The notes beneath the pieces are model-generated. The model was not told where the DNA came from. It searched no databases and was given only the letters and a program-made list of their open reading frames with translations. Positions 27,262 through 36,417 of a DNA stretch of 64,000 nucleotides are shown here, one piece after another (position 1 is the stretch's first letter; every line of letters starts with the position of its first letter). The DNA comes from Negadavirga shengliensis (GTDB taxonomy: Bacteria > Bacteroidota > Bacteroidia > Cytophagales > Cyclobacteriaceae), in the NCBI RefSeq assembly GCF_042652345.1, contig NZ_JBHSJJ010000010.1:154614-218613 (forward strand). The letters are read 5' to 3'. Position numbers and translations under genes: made by a program.

Positions 27262-28674
27262 GTGATGGCAAAATATAACATCAGCCAGGTGCCGCTTAAA
27301 ATTGGGAAAGAAAAGCTGGATGCGGTTCCCTTGCCCTGTATCGTGCAGGTTTCAGTACAAGGAAAAGACTTTTTTCATACACTCTCCCACATTTCAGACA
27401 ACACCCTTGCGGGCCATGATGAAAAGAGGAAGGAATTCAAAATTAACAAGGAGGATTTTTTAAATATCTGGACCGGGGTGGTATTGTTAGTGGAAAAAAA
27501 CGACAACTCCGCCGAGCCGGGGATTGGAGAACGTATTTGGAAAGCAAAAATACAGACCTTATTGATAGCTGGCATTGCGCTATTTGCTTTGTCTGCAATG
27601 GGTTTCGGATGGAATGAAATGATGGGAAGCGGGTACGGACTTGCCGCCGCTGGATATCTGCTGCTGAAGCTGAGCGGATTGGGCATTTCGGGATTGATTT
27701 TATGGCGGGAAATTGACAAGGATAATCCATTGGTTCAAAAATTCTGCTCCGGCGGAGGGAAGGCGGACTGCAACACGGTATTGGATGACACAAACTTCAA
27801 ATTTGCGGATGGGGCCATCAGCCCCGGTTCCCTGGCTTTTGCCTACTTCTTTGCCGACTCCTTGGTGCTGTTGACCCAAATATCTTCGTTTAGTTTACTA
27901 CCCACCTTAGCTTGGCTAAGTCTGGCAACACTCCCTGTTGTGGCGATTTCATTTTATTTCCAGGCATTCAAAGTCAAAAAATGGTGCCGGCTTTGCCTGA
28001 TCGTGCTCGGCGTCTTACTGCTCGAAATGGCATTGGCTTGGACGGTGCAGTTTTATAAGGATCCTATACGCATGCAGGAGCTTTCAGCCTTTGTGGTTCT
28101 TTTTATTGGCATCCAATTGGGATGGATGTACCTTAAACCAATTTTGGATTCCAAAGACGACATCTTTTATTACAAAAGGAACCTGAAAAAGTTGAAGACA
28201 AACCCTGCAATTTTTGAAAGCCTACTTTCCCGGTCGAAAAAGATAAGTAACCCTACCGAAGGGCTGGGTATCCAAATAAAGAACAAGGCTCCCAAATATC
28301 AGGTCATCAAGGTGTGCAGCCCCTACTGCGGCCCATGTGCTAAGGCTCATCTGGAATTGGAACGGTTGGTGGAAGCGGGAAGCATTGACTTACAGATCAT
28401 ATTCTTTCCCAATGGTAGCATGGATGATCTCCATGCAAAAACAATCAGCCATTTTCTGGCCATAAACAGTAAAGGGGACACTAAGGTGATGCAGGAAGCT
28501 TTGGACCAATGGTATACTGCCGAAAAAAAGGACTATGCGGTTTTTGCAGAACAATATCCTATGAACGGGGAGCTGGTGCAGCAGGATGAAAAGCTCTTGG
28601 CCATGAAGGAGTGGTGCGAACGGGAAGGGATTACCCATACTCCTACCATTTTGGGAAACGATAAACTTCTTTAA
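27262..28674 (+). CDS. Vitamin K epoxide reductase-thioredoxin protein
   Basis: The 470-residue frame joins the remnant of a C39-like N-terminus (about 1-60), a four- to five-helix VKOR domain (about 95-290) with FCSGGGKADCNTVLDD and the CXXC WCRLCL, and a C-terminal thioredoxin-like domain with CSPYCGPCAKAH and the cis-Pro THTPT. VKOR-Trx fusions oxidise protein thiols in the periplasm, handing electrons to quinone. The C-terminus ends GNDKLL, about 15-20 residues shorter than expected after TPT. Sited 12 bp before the two-Cys GG peptide, a direct likely substrate. Start is uncertain because of the frameshift upstream. Confidence 0.85.
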   Translation: MMAKYNISQVPLKIGKEKLDAVPLPCIVQVSVQGKDFFHTLSHISDNTLAGHDEKRKEFKINKEDFLNIWTGVVLLVEKNDNSAEPGIGERIWKAKIQTLLIAGIALFALSAMGFGWNEMMGSGYGLAAAGYLLLKLSGLGISGLILWREIDKDNPLVQKFCSGGGKADCNTVLDDTNFKFADGAISPGSLAFAYFFADSLVLLTQISSFSLLPTLAWLSLATLPVVAISFYFQAFKVKKWCRLCLIVLGVLLLEMALAWTVQFYKDPIRMQELSAFVVLFIGIQLGWMYLKPILDSKDDIFYYKRNLKKLKTNPAIFESLLSRSKKISNPTEGLGIQIKNKAPKYQVIKVCSPYCGPCAKAHLELERLVEAGSIDLQIIFFPNGSMDDLHAKTISHFLAINSKGDTKVMQEALDQWYTAEKKDYAVFAEQYPMNGELVQQDEKLLAMKEWCEREGITHTPTILGNDKLL

Positions 28675-28686
28675 CTAAACAGAAAA

Positions 28687-28809
28687 ATGAAAAAGTTAAA
28701 TTTAGAGAAATTGAAGCTGGCAGCAGAGGATGTGCTGCAGAGAAATCAGATGGGAACCATTTATGGAGGATCTGGAGAGTGTGGTTATACCAGTGGAGTT
28801 TGTAATTGA
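28687..28809 (+). CDS. Double-glycine leader peptide with two core cysteines
   Basis: A 40-residue gene: an amphipathic leader (MKKLNLEKLKLAAEDVL at the front) ending IYGG (Gly27-Gly28), then the 12-residue core SGECGYTSGVCN with Cys32 and Cys39. This matches Bacteroidota GG-type natural product precursors cleaved and exported by C39 peptidase-containing ABC transporters. A disulfide between the two Cys would close a loop of six residues. It lies 12 bp after the VKOR-thioredoxin gene and 1.2 kb before a C39 gene. Role could be signalling or antibacterial. Confidence 0.72.
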   Translation: MKKLNLEKLKLAAEDVLQRNQMGTIYGGSGECGYTSGVCN

Positions 28810-28895
28810 TGAAAATCACCTAAAATAGTAACCTGTCATTGATGGCCATACCTGGAAGAGGTATGACCAATTAGGAAATATTAACAAAAACAGAG

Positions 28896-30011
28896 ATGCG
28901 ATATTTAAACTGCTTGGCCATTATAGTATTAATTTCCTGTATTGGAAAACCTAATGAAACAGAGTTGGGTTATTTTTCCAACTTTCAGTTTTCCCTAGAT
29001 ACTGTTATCATAGATTCCAATCCTGAAATCATCTTTTTGAAATATCAACTATTTGGTTCGGATAAAAGCAATGATGATAGGTACCTTTTAAATTTTAATA
29101 TGAATGACCATACTGTCGAGAAAATCAACTTGGATGAGTTGCGGCAGGAGGAAAAGCTTCCTTTTGAAAAAGAAGGCCCCAACGGAACAGGGCCGTTTAT
29201 TGGGAGGATAAATGCTATTAACGAAAACCAAATTATGTTGAATGGCATGAATCAAAGCGCATTGTTTTCATTGGATGGTAAGAGGTTAAGAAAGTTTAAT
29301 TTTGAGAACTTTTCTTTAGGTGGACACCCCATGGAGGGCGGTGAGGAATTAAAGTCAAGTGGGGTATTTGACCCAGAGTCCAACCGGATTTATGGTTTAA
29401 TCTTCCGTCATATGGATAAAAGTTATGTTTTGGGAATACTCCATTTGGATGCGTATGAAATTTCTAAAGTTGAGCTAAAAACCTTTGTGAGAATGGCCGA
29501 TTTTACCTTTAATTATAATGTGAGTGGTAGTATTTTGATCAAATCTCCAGAAGGTGAAATTGAAAAGCACGGTTCTAAAGTGATTTTATCCAATCAGGTT
29601 ACAAGCTCTCTTATGTGGTATGATACTGAGTTGGATTCTCTATTCATCAAATCGTATAAGAACAAACTTACAGCCAATGAAAAAGTGAAAGACTATAAAT
29701 TAGATCATAATGCTAAAGAAAGTTTTGAAGCTGAATATATGAGATTCCATTCGGAAATCAATTTTTTACCACCTTTTTGGGATCAGAAAAATCAGATCTT
29801 TTATCGGTTTTCTTTCGAGGAAAATGAAGATAAAACCAAAGTATATTTAACAGCCTACGATATGGAGTTAAATCAGATCGGAGAATCTCGTGTTCCGCAA
29901 CTGATCAAGAAACCTGCTAAACATTTCGCCAAGGACGGCAACATATGGATTTATGAAAATACAAATGATGAGATGGGGTTTGTCCGTTTGAAGATGGAAA
30001 ATATCAATTAG
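28896..30011 (+). CDS. DUF4221 propeller lipoprotein
   Basis: A 371-residue lipoprotein (signal ending VLISC, Cys about 15) of the DUF4221 type, a 6-bladed TolB-like propeller: SLDTVIIDSNPEIIFLKYQL, FSLDGKRLRKFNF, SSGVFDPESNRIYG and late RFSFEENEDKTKVYLTAYDM. The base composition is more AT-rich than in the flanking efflux genes. It is between the GG peptide and the C39 gene, a recurrent neighbour for such peptides. Function unproven; surface binding of the peptide or its target is a reasonable hypothesis. Confidence 0.83.
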   Translation: MRYLNCLAIIVLISCIGKPNETELGYFSNFQFSLDTVIIDSNPEIIFLKYQLFGSDKSNDDRYLLNFNMNDHTVEKINLDELRQEEKLPFEKEGPNGTGPFIGRINAINENQIMLNGMNQSALFSLDGKRLRKFNFENFSLGGHPMEGGEELKSSGVFDPESNRIYGLIFRHMDKSYVLGILHLDAYEISKVELKTFVRMADFTFNYNVSGSILIKSPEGEIEKHGSKVILSNQVTSSLMWYDTELDSLFIKSYKNKLTANEKVKDYKLDHNAKESFEAEYMRFHSEINFLPPFWDQKNQIFYRFSFEENEDKTKVYLTAYDMELNQIGESRVPQLIKKPAKHFAKDGNIWIYENTNDEMGFVRLKMENIN

Positions 30012-30029
30012 ATTTAAACACTACTTTTC

Positions 30030-30704
30030 TTGAAATCAACATTTCCCTTCTACAAACAACCCGATGCCAAAGATTGCGGCTCCACCTGCCTGCGCATCAT
30101 TGCCAAGTATTACGGCAAACTGATCTCTTTGCACGAAATCCGGGAATTTTCGGAAACCACCCGGTCGGGAAGCAACTTGCTTAAGCTTAGCGAAGCCGCA
30201 GAATCCATTGGGTTTAAAACTATTGGAGCGAAGCTTGATTTTAACCGGCTGAAGCACGCACAGCTTCCCCTGATCGCCCATTGGGATAAAAGGCACTGTG
30301 TGGTGGTGTACCGGATCAAAAAGGATGAAGTGTACCTATCGGATCCCGCCTACGGCCTGATTACACTTTCCAAATCGGATTTTATCGCCAGATGGATCGG
30401 AACCAATGCCGATGAATCTACCAAAGAAGGGATCACCCTTTTGCTGGAAGTAACCCCGGACTTCAAAAGGATGAAATGGGAAGACAGTGAAAAGCGCTCC
30501 CTTCGCTTTCTTTTCCGGTATTTGTTCAATTATAAAAACCTTTTGGTTCAGCTTTTTATAGGGCTGTTTGTGGGCAGCCTTTTATGGATAATAAAACCAT
30601 ACGGCTTACGGAAAACAGAGGGTTTTATAGTTCATGCTTGGATTTTCTTTTATAAATTAGAACATCATTTAATTTTAAGCAATAGGGATAACTATAGAAA
30701 ATGA
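30030..30704 (+). pseudogene. Truncated C39 peptidase-ABC exporter (peptidase domain only)
   Basis: From a TTG start, residues 1-150 are an intact C39 peptidase: Cys16 (DAKDCGSTCLR), His89 (KRHCVVV) and Asp105 (LSDPAYG). One transmembrane segment (about 168-190) follows, then the sequence leaves the family at about 30592, where upstream repeat copy C joins, and ends after 25 foreign residues. The normal protein is about 700 residues with a 6-helix domain and an ATPase; both are lost. The peptidase could still be made but cannot pump the peptide. Confidence 0.87.
30594..30685 (+). repeat. Upstream repeat, copy C, at the exporter break
   Basis: Reads ACCATACGGCTTACGG, GAGGGTTTTATAGTTC and TTTTATAAATTAGAACATCA. 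It has the left part of copy B and the right part of copy A, so copies A and B appear as partial forms of C. The exporter frame runs into it. Confidence 0.85.
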
Positions 30705-30934
30705 GAGGTTCCATATGACCCTATAAAAAACGAAAATGGCTATGGGTAAAGCTGCTATTTCGTTAGGGTTAGCTTCCTAATTCGATGTTGTGACAAATGG
30801 GGATTCAGGTTAAAAAGGGACATTTGCAGCCTACTGAGCATGGGTTGTGTAACCATTAAGCATGTTTTCCAAACCAACTGTTGTACGGACAGTATTCAAT
30901 ATGATCACGGATCAAAATCTTCTTGTGTAAACCT

Positions 30935-32061
30935 ATGAAAATTGTCTTGATTATATTACTATTAATGTTTTCGGCATGTACTTCGAAAGATGTTAACGGA
31001 GAGTTAAATTATGATTTTGAAGTTGAGAAAATAATTATTGATTTTGGGGACATATTGGTATCCCCTGTTTTTCATCTCTTTCCATTGAAAAAATCGCCAA
31101 TAAAGAGATTTTTCTGCATGCATTTTTAGATCGGTTTAAAAATATAATTATCACCGACGTTGTAGGAGGAAAGTTTATTAAGAAAATAAATATTAATACA
31201 AACGACGGTCCCCATTCAATCTCAAGTGGAATAATGGGTTTTTTTCCATTGAGTGATAGCACCTATTTAATAGAATCATTTCCTTCTTTTTATATCATAG
31301 ATGATCATGGTAGTGTTTTAAACACCACTAACATCCCAAATAAGTTAGATAAGATATTTGGCAATAAATATAACGATAATTTATATATAAGCAGCGAAAT
31401 GTCACATTCGGTCAGAATAAATAGACATGAGTATGTTTTGCAGGTATATCGACCAAATTTAAATATCAATGAAAACTATCCACAATATCCGTTATTTGTA
31501 AAACTAAAGATAGATGAAAGCCTAAATATAGAAATAAGTCCAATTGATATTTATTTTCCAGAAGAATTTAAACTACCGGGCGGCTTAACTTTCGGCCAAC
31601 ATGAGAGAGCTGTATACAGCATTCAAAACAATCATATTATTTATGGATTCGGCTTTTCATCAAAAGTTTTTATATATAATATAAATAACAAAACGATGAT
31701 TAGTATAGATCTTGAAATAAAAAATGGTATAAATTTTTCAGCACCTGAAGCAACCAACATTATTCTATCTGGAAACAGATTGTTAACAAATTTCAACATC
31801 CCGTTAATTGATTTTAACACTAATACTATTTATAGATTTCATATTGATATAGATGAAGAAAATCCTATGGATAACCAAGGATACTTAACTGTCTTTGATT
31901 TGGATGGTAGAAAACTGATAGAAAGTTCACTTGGAAAGAATAGCGAGAGAATGCTGCGTAATCCGTTTCTATTAAATGGCAAGGTGTTTGTAAATCCGTA
32001 CTACCCCAAAACTATGGAGGAACATTTAGAATTTTATAATTTTAAGTTAACGAAAAAATAA
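30935..32061 (+). pseudogene. Frameshifted AT-rich propeller lipoprotein gene (DUF4221-like)
   Basis: ATG 30935 gives a lipoprotein signal MKIVLIILLLMFSAC and a short DUF4221-like start (FEVEKIIIDFGDILVS) before stopping at 31129. In another frame, open from about 31060 to 32061, SIEKIANKEIFLHAFLDRF leads into blades such as TYLIESFPSFYIIDDHGSVL and ends YLTVFDLDGRKLIESSL. A one-base shift between 31052 and 31080 explains both. The gene is far more AT-rich than its surroundings, which suggests recent transfer. Confidence 0.8.
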
Positions 32062-32099
32062 TCCATGTAATTTATTTTTTCACACATCCTTGGATCTTC

Positions 32100-32490
32100 T
32101 CTTTTTTAAACCACAAATCACCCAGTTTCCCATAGTAAATGCCGGAGAGCGTCCGGTCAGTTTTTCGAAAATAAATTCGCGCCCATCCGCAGAATCCGTG
32201 GAATCTGTGGTCCCCCCTTTTTTTAAACCACAGATTACCCAGATTCACACAGATGATTTGCTGGGGGTCTTCTGGCCAATTTTCTATAAATAAATCCGCG
32301 CCAATCCGCAGAATCCGCGGGATCCGTGGTCCACCTTTTTTCAAAAACCACAGATGACCCAGATTCCCACCGATTTATTGCCACCCGATAGCGTCCGATC
32401 CGTTTTCCGAAAATAAATCCGCGCCAATCCGCAGAATCCGCGGGATCCGTGGTCCACCCTTTTTTTAAAAACCACAGATGACACCCTCTC
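32100..32490. repeat. Tandem ACCACAGAT/ATCCGTGGT inverted-repeat elements
   Basis: Three units beginning at CCACAAATC (32111), CCACAGATTACCC (32228) and CCACAGATGACCC (32348), plus a partial one at 32472; spacing 117-124 bp. Each unit pairs ACCACAGATTACCCAGATT with AATCCGCAGAATCCGTGGT as an imperfect 20-28-bp inverted repeat around a variable middle (GCCGGAGAGCGTCCGGTC). The same element is at 45675-45900. Reading frames across it are artefacts. Confidence 0.85.
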
Positions 32491-32508
32491 CATCAGTCTT
32501 CCACCCCT

Positions 32509-33630
32509 TCAACCCGTCTTCTTGTAATTCAACACCGCCCAGCTGTTAAAGAAAACGGCAAAGCCTGCCATGACCAGAAAATGGCTTACAAGCTCCCTGA
32601 AACCGCTGCCCTTCATGATCACCATCCGCATGACCTCGATAAAATAGGTTACCGGGTTCAGACGGGTGATCCATTTGGCCCATTCGGGCATGCCTTCAAT
32701 CGGGGTAAACAGCCCGCTCATCAAAAGAAAAATCATGATGAAAAAGAAGGCAAGCGACATGGCCTGCTGCTGGGTACGGGCATAGGTGGAAATCAGCAAG
32801 CCTATCCCCAATACAGCCACCAGATAAAGTCCCAGATACGCATAAAGCAACCCGATGCTCCCGGCCGCCGTGATGCCGTACACCGGTCCCGCGATCAAAA
32901 ACAGCCCCACACTGAAGATAAACATCCCGATCACCCAAAAGGGAATCAGTTTACCCAATATAAAATGGTGTTTCCTGATCGGGGTCACATTGACCTGCTC
33001 AATCGTACCGGTTTCTTTTTCTTTTACCAAATTGAGAGAACAGATGTAAGTGCCCACCAGCGTAACGAGAAAAGCCAATATACCGGGCACCATAAAATAG
33101 CGGTAATTCAGCAGGGGATTAAAGCGGTTGATGGCGGCCACTTCAATGGCAGGAGCAGCCTGAAACCGCCGGGGCATGACCAGTTCTGTACGGATGTCCT
33201 GATTGAAATCTGAAACAATATTCCTGAGATATACCCCGCCGACATTGGCTTTGGCACCGTTGATGGCGTTGATGGCCACGTACAGCTGCTCGCTTTCCTC
33301 CCGGATCAGGTTTCTCTCGAAACCCCTGGGAATTTCCAGTATCAAATCCGCCTGATCCCTCTCCAAAAGCTGAAATGCCTCCGGGAAAGAAGTGCCATGG
33401 TCTACCACCTTAAAATACCCGCCCGCTGCCACTTTGGAAACCAATCGCCTTGAATAGCTGGACTGGTCCTGATCCACTACCGCAATGAGGATGTTCTTAA
33501 TCTCAAAATCCGCCGCCAAAGGCAAGATCAAAAGCTGTATCACCGGCACCAGCATGACCAGTTTCAGAATGGTGGGATTTCTGAAAATCTGCCTGAACTC
33601 TTTTTTCAGTAAAAACTTTAATGTCTTCAT
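32509..33630 (-). CDS. ABC-2 exporter permease (YbhR-like)
   Basis: A 373-residue permease: N-terminal helix after KKEFRQIFRNPTILKLVMLV, a periplasmic domain of about 150 residues, then five C-terminal helices including the GTYICSLNLVKEKETGTIEQ turn typical of ABC-2 drug exporters. Partner of the next permease (4-bp overlap, ATGA), probably as a heterodimer. Last gene of the seven-gene TetR operon. Substrate is unknown; similar Ybh systems export cationic drugs. Confidence 0.9.
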   Translation of the reverse strand: MKTLKFLLKKEFRQIFRNPTILKLVMLVPVIQLLILPLAADFEIKNILIAVVDQDQSSYSRRLVSKVAAGGYFKVVDHGTSFPEAFQLLERDQADLILEIPRGFERNLIREESEQLYVAINAINGAKANVGGVYLRNIVSDFNQDIRTELVMPRRFQAAPAIEVAAINRFNPLLNYRYFMVPGILAFLVTLVGTYICSLNLVKEKETGTIEQVNVTPIRKHHFILGKLIPFWVIGMFIFSVGLFLIAGPVYGITAAGSIGLLYAYLGLYLVAVLGIGLLISTYARTQQQAMSLAFFFIMIFLLMSGLFTPIEGMPEWAKWITRLNPVTYFIEVMRMVIMKGSGFRELVSHFLVMAGFAVFFNSWAVLNYKKTG

Positions 33631-34739
33631 TCCAATCTGATTTTAAATTTCTTTACGCTTATGGTCAGCAATACCGCTGTCATTGCCAGCAGAATCAGGG
33701 TTTCTTTCCAGATGGCGCTAAACCCCAGTCCCTTGATCATGATGGACTTGACAATGATGTAGTACCATTTGGAAGGGACGATGTTGGAAAACCACTGTAA
33801 AGCCAGGGGCATGTTTTCAAGGGGAAACATGAATCCGGTAAAAAGCATGGTGGGCAGCAACATGCCCATCAGGGAAATCAGCATGGCCGCCTGCTGTGAA
33901 TCGGTGACATTGGAGATCAACAAACCTATGGAAAGCGCTGTGATGATCAGGAGGGTACTTTCCGCAAACAGCAGCCCCAGGCTGCCATTGACCGGCATAT
34001 CCATTAGAAACACGCTCAGTGACACAATGACAATCAGGTTGATCCAAGACAGCACCAGATAAGGGACCGCCTTGGAAATGATCACCATAAAAGGATGGAA
34101 CGGGGAAACCAGCAGGATTTCCATGGTCCCGTTTTCCTTTTCCTTCACGATGGAAACAGAAGTCATCAGCACACACACCAACAAAAGCACCAGGGCCATG
34201 ACACCCGGGACAAAGTTGGTCGCCCCTTTCAGTTCGGGATTATACACCATCCTGGTTTCCGTATTGATCTGATAAGGCAGGGGTTTGGCGTGCATCAACT
34301 CCCCTTGATAATCCATAATGATGGCGTTGGCGAAGCTGCTGATGGTAGTGGCCACGTTCGGGTCGGAAGCATCGGTGATAAGCTGCACCTGCGCCTTGTG
34401 AAGATGAAGCAGATCCTCGGTAAACGCCGGGGGAAAAACCAATGCCATTTTGACTGTACCTTCCTTAAAAGCCTGTTCTATCTCCAAGTGACTCATGAGG
34501 CGTTTTTCTATCTGAAAGTGATCGCTCGCCACAAACTTGTCAATGATGCGCTGACTTCCCAAGTCGCCGGCATAGTCCACTATGACGATTTTGGTATCTT
34601 TGATTTCGTTGGTCAACGCAAAGCCAAATAAGATAATTTGGGCAATCGGCAACCCGAAAAGGAGCAGCAAGGTCTTCTTATCACGGAAGACATGGTAAAA
34701 CTCTTTTCTGACAAAAGAAATAAACTGCTTCATGGTCAA
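33627..34739 (-). CDS. ABC-2 exporter permease (YbhS-like)
   Basis: A 370-residue permease of the same build: KEFYHVFRDKKTLLLLFGL at the start, a large periplasmic loop, then SIVKEKENGTMEILLVSPFHPF and four more helices. It overlaps genes on both sides by 4 bp (ATGA), so it is translationally coupled to the ATPase (34736) and its twin permease. With it, it forms the membrane part of a tripartite exporter. Confidence 0.9.
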   Translation of the reverse strand: MTMKQFISFVRKEFYHVFRDKKTLLLLFGLPIAQIILFGFALTNEIKDTKIVIVDYAGDLGSQRIIDKFVASDHFQIEKRLMSHLEIEQAFKEGTVKMALVFPPAFTEDLLHLHKAQVQLITDASDPNVATTISSFANAIIMDYQGELMHAKPLPYQINTETRMVYNPELKGATNFVPGVMALVLLLVCVLMTSVSIVKEKENGTMEILLVSPFHPFMVIISKAVPYLVLSWINLIVIVSLSVFLMDMPVNGSLGLLFAESTLLIITALSIGLLISNVTDSQQAAMLISLMGMLLPTMLFTGFMFPLENMPLALQWFSNIVPSKWYYIIVKSIMIKGLGFSAIWKETLILLAMTAVLLTISVKKFKIRLE

Positions 34740-35482
34740 TCAGATTTTCGTGTGGCACCCCGTGCCATTTCATAAAACACGGCGTCCATGGAGGACGCTC
34801 CGAACTGTTTCTTTAGGTTGGCGGGCGTATCCAATGCTTTTATGACACCATCCACCATCATGGATATCCGGTGGCAATACTCGGCTTCATCCATGTAATG
34901 GGTGGTAACAAATATGGTGATCCCCCTGTCCGCTGCGGCGTATATCAGGTCCCAGAACTGCCTGCGCGTAATGGGATCTACCCCGCCGGTGGGTTCATCC
35001 AGGAATACAATCTTGGGTTCGTGGAAGATGGCCACCGAGAATGCCAGCTTCTGCTTCCAGCCCAATGGCAGGGAACCTACCAGTTTGTCCGCTTCTTTCT
35101 CCAATCCGAGCTGCAGGATCAGTTCGCGGCATTTTTCACGGATGTATTTGAGCGAAAGACCATATATCCCGCCAAAAAATTCTATGTTTTCCCTTACCGT
35201 CAGGTCTTCATATAAAGAAAACTTTTGGCTCATGTAGCCGATGTTTTTTTTAATTTCCTCGGTTTGGGTATACACATCAAAGCCGGCTATCCTGGCCTCA
35301 CCGGAAGAGGGTTGGGACAGGCCGCAAAGCATCCGCATGGCCGTGGTCTTACCGGCACCGTTGGCTCCCAGAAATCCAAAAATCTCTCCGGCATACACTT
35401 CAAACGTGATGGCATCGGTGGCCACAAAATCCCCAAACCGTTTGGTGAGTTTTTCTGTTTGGATAACGATCTCCTTGTTCAT
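34736..35482 (-). CDS. ABC exporter ATPase, second half of a split YbhF
   Basis: I start at ATG 35482, where it overlaps the previous stop by 4 bp (ATGA at 35479-35482); the frame is open to 35506. The 248-residue ATPase has Walker A GANGAGKTT, a degenerate signature LPLGWKQKL in place of LSGG (as in the C-terminal half of YbhF), Walker B IVFLDEPTGGVDP and H-loop VTTHYMDE. It pairs with the upstream ATPase as a heterodimer. Confidence 0.9.
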   Translation of the reverse strand: MNKEIVIQTEKLTKRFGDFVATDAITFEVYAGEIFGFLGANGAGKTTAMRMLCGLSQPSSGEARIAGFDVYTQTEEIKKNIGYMSQKFSLYEDLTVRENIEFFGGIYGLSLKYIREKCRELILQLGLEKEADKLVGSLPLGWKQKLAFSVAIFHEPKIVFLDEPTGGVDPITRRQFWDLIYAAADRGITIFVTTHYMDEAEYCHRISMMVDGVIKALDTPANLKKQFGASSMDAVFYEMARGATRKSD

Positions 35483-36417
35483 CGGTTCATCAGTTGGATA
35501 AAACAATCTTCTATGGTGGGCGTGATCCGCTTTATTTCCAGCTCTTCGTATCCCTGATCTGTCAGTTCGTTAAAAAGCAACAGTTCCTTCATGGTCACGG
35601 ATTGCCCGTCCACGCTTTCGTCCTTGAAGGTAATATGGTGGTATTCGCCAAAGGAAAAGCAGCTGGCTACCAATGGGTTCTTCTTTAGAACGCCCAGCAG
35701 TTGGCTCATAGGAAAAGCCCTGACAGCGTACAGATCGCCTTTGAAATTTCTGATAATCTCATCAGGCGAATCAATGGTCAGCATCTCTCCTGACTGCATG
35801 AGGGCGATCCTTTCACATAGCGAGGCTTCATCCATATAGGGTGTGGAAACCAAAACGGTGATCCCCTCCTTTTTTAAGCCCTTAAGCATTTCCCAGAATT
35901 CCTTTCTGGATACGCTGTCCACCCCGGTGGTAGGTTCGTCTAAAAATAGCACCTTTGGGCGGTGGATAAGCGCACAACAGAGGGCCAGTTTTTGCTTCAT
36001 TCCACCCGAAAGGGCTCCTGCCCTTCGTTGTTTAAAGGGAGCGAGCTGCACATATATGTCCTTGATCAGGTCATAATTTTGCCGGACAGAGGTGTTAAAG
36101 ACGGTGGCGAAAAAGCCAAGGTTTTCTTCTACGGACAGGTCCTGATAAAGGGAAAACTTCCCTGGCATATAGCCGATGTGCCTGCGGATCTGTCTGAAAT
36201 CCCCGACTACGTCATAACCGCTTACGGACGCAGTACCTCCATCGGGAAGCAGTAAAGTGGCCAACATCCGGAAAATACTGGTCTTGCCGGCCCCGTCCGG
36301 CCCTATCAGACCAAAACGCTCACCTTTTTCTACGGAAAAGGATACCTCATCTACCGCCTTGATTTCCCCTTTTCCATAGGTTTTAGTCAACCGGTTAAGC
36401 ACAATATCTCCCATCAT
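35479..36417 (-). CDS. ABC exporter ATPase, first half of a split YbhF
   Basis: A 312-residue ATPase: Walker A LIGPDGAGKTS, canonical signature LSGGMKQKL, Walker B VLFLDEPTTGVDS, switch His replaced by STPYMDEASL (no His at this place). A 90-residue C-terminal extension follows. In E. coli YbhF both ATPases are one chain; here they are two genes joined by 4-bp overlaps. It overlaps the adaptor stop at 36414 by 4 bp as well. Confidence 0.9.
   Translation of the reverse strand: MMGDIVLNRLTKTYGKGEIKAVDEVSFSVEKGERFGLIGPDGAGKTSIFRMLATLLLPDGGTASVSGYDVVGDFRQIRRHIGYMPGKFSLYQDLSVEENLGFFATVFNTSVRQNYDLIKDIYVQLAPFKQRRAGALSGGMKQKLALCCALIHRPKVLFLDEPTTGVDSVSRKEFWEMLKGLKKEGITVLVSTPYMDEASLCERIALMQSGEMLTIDSPDEIIRNFKGDLYAVRAFPMSQLLGVLKKNPLVASCFSFGEYHHITFKDESVDGQSVTMKELLLFNELTDQGYEELEIKRITPTIEDCFIQLMNR

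Noticed and set aside
30704..30750. Similarity between GTTCCATATGACCCTAT (30708) and GATTCCATATGGCCTAT (57523)
   Set aside because: Short and without matching flanks; chance cannot be excluded.
24200..32061. Whole region as a prophage or integrative element
   Set aside because: No integrase, phage structural or conjugation gene and no att-like direct repeats at the edges; the repeats seen explain the structure without it.
32072..32344. Frames across the ACCACAGAT repeats (90 and 67 residues)
   Set aside because: They repeat the same peptide in parallel with the DNA units and appear on both strands; non-coding repeat.
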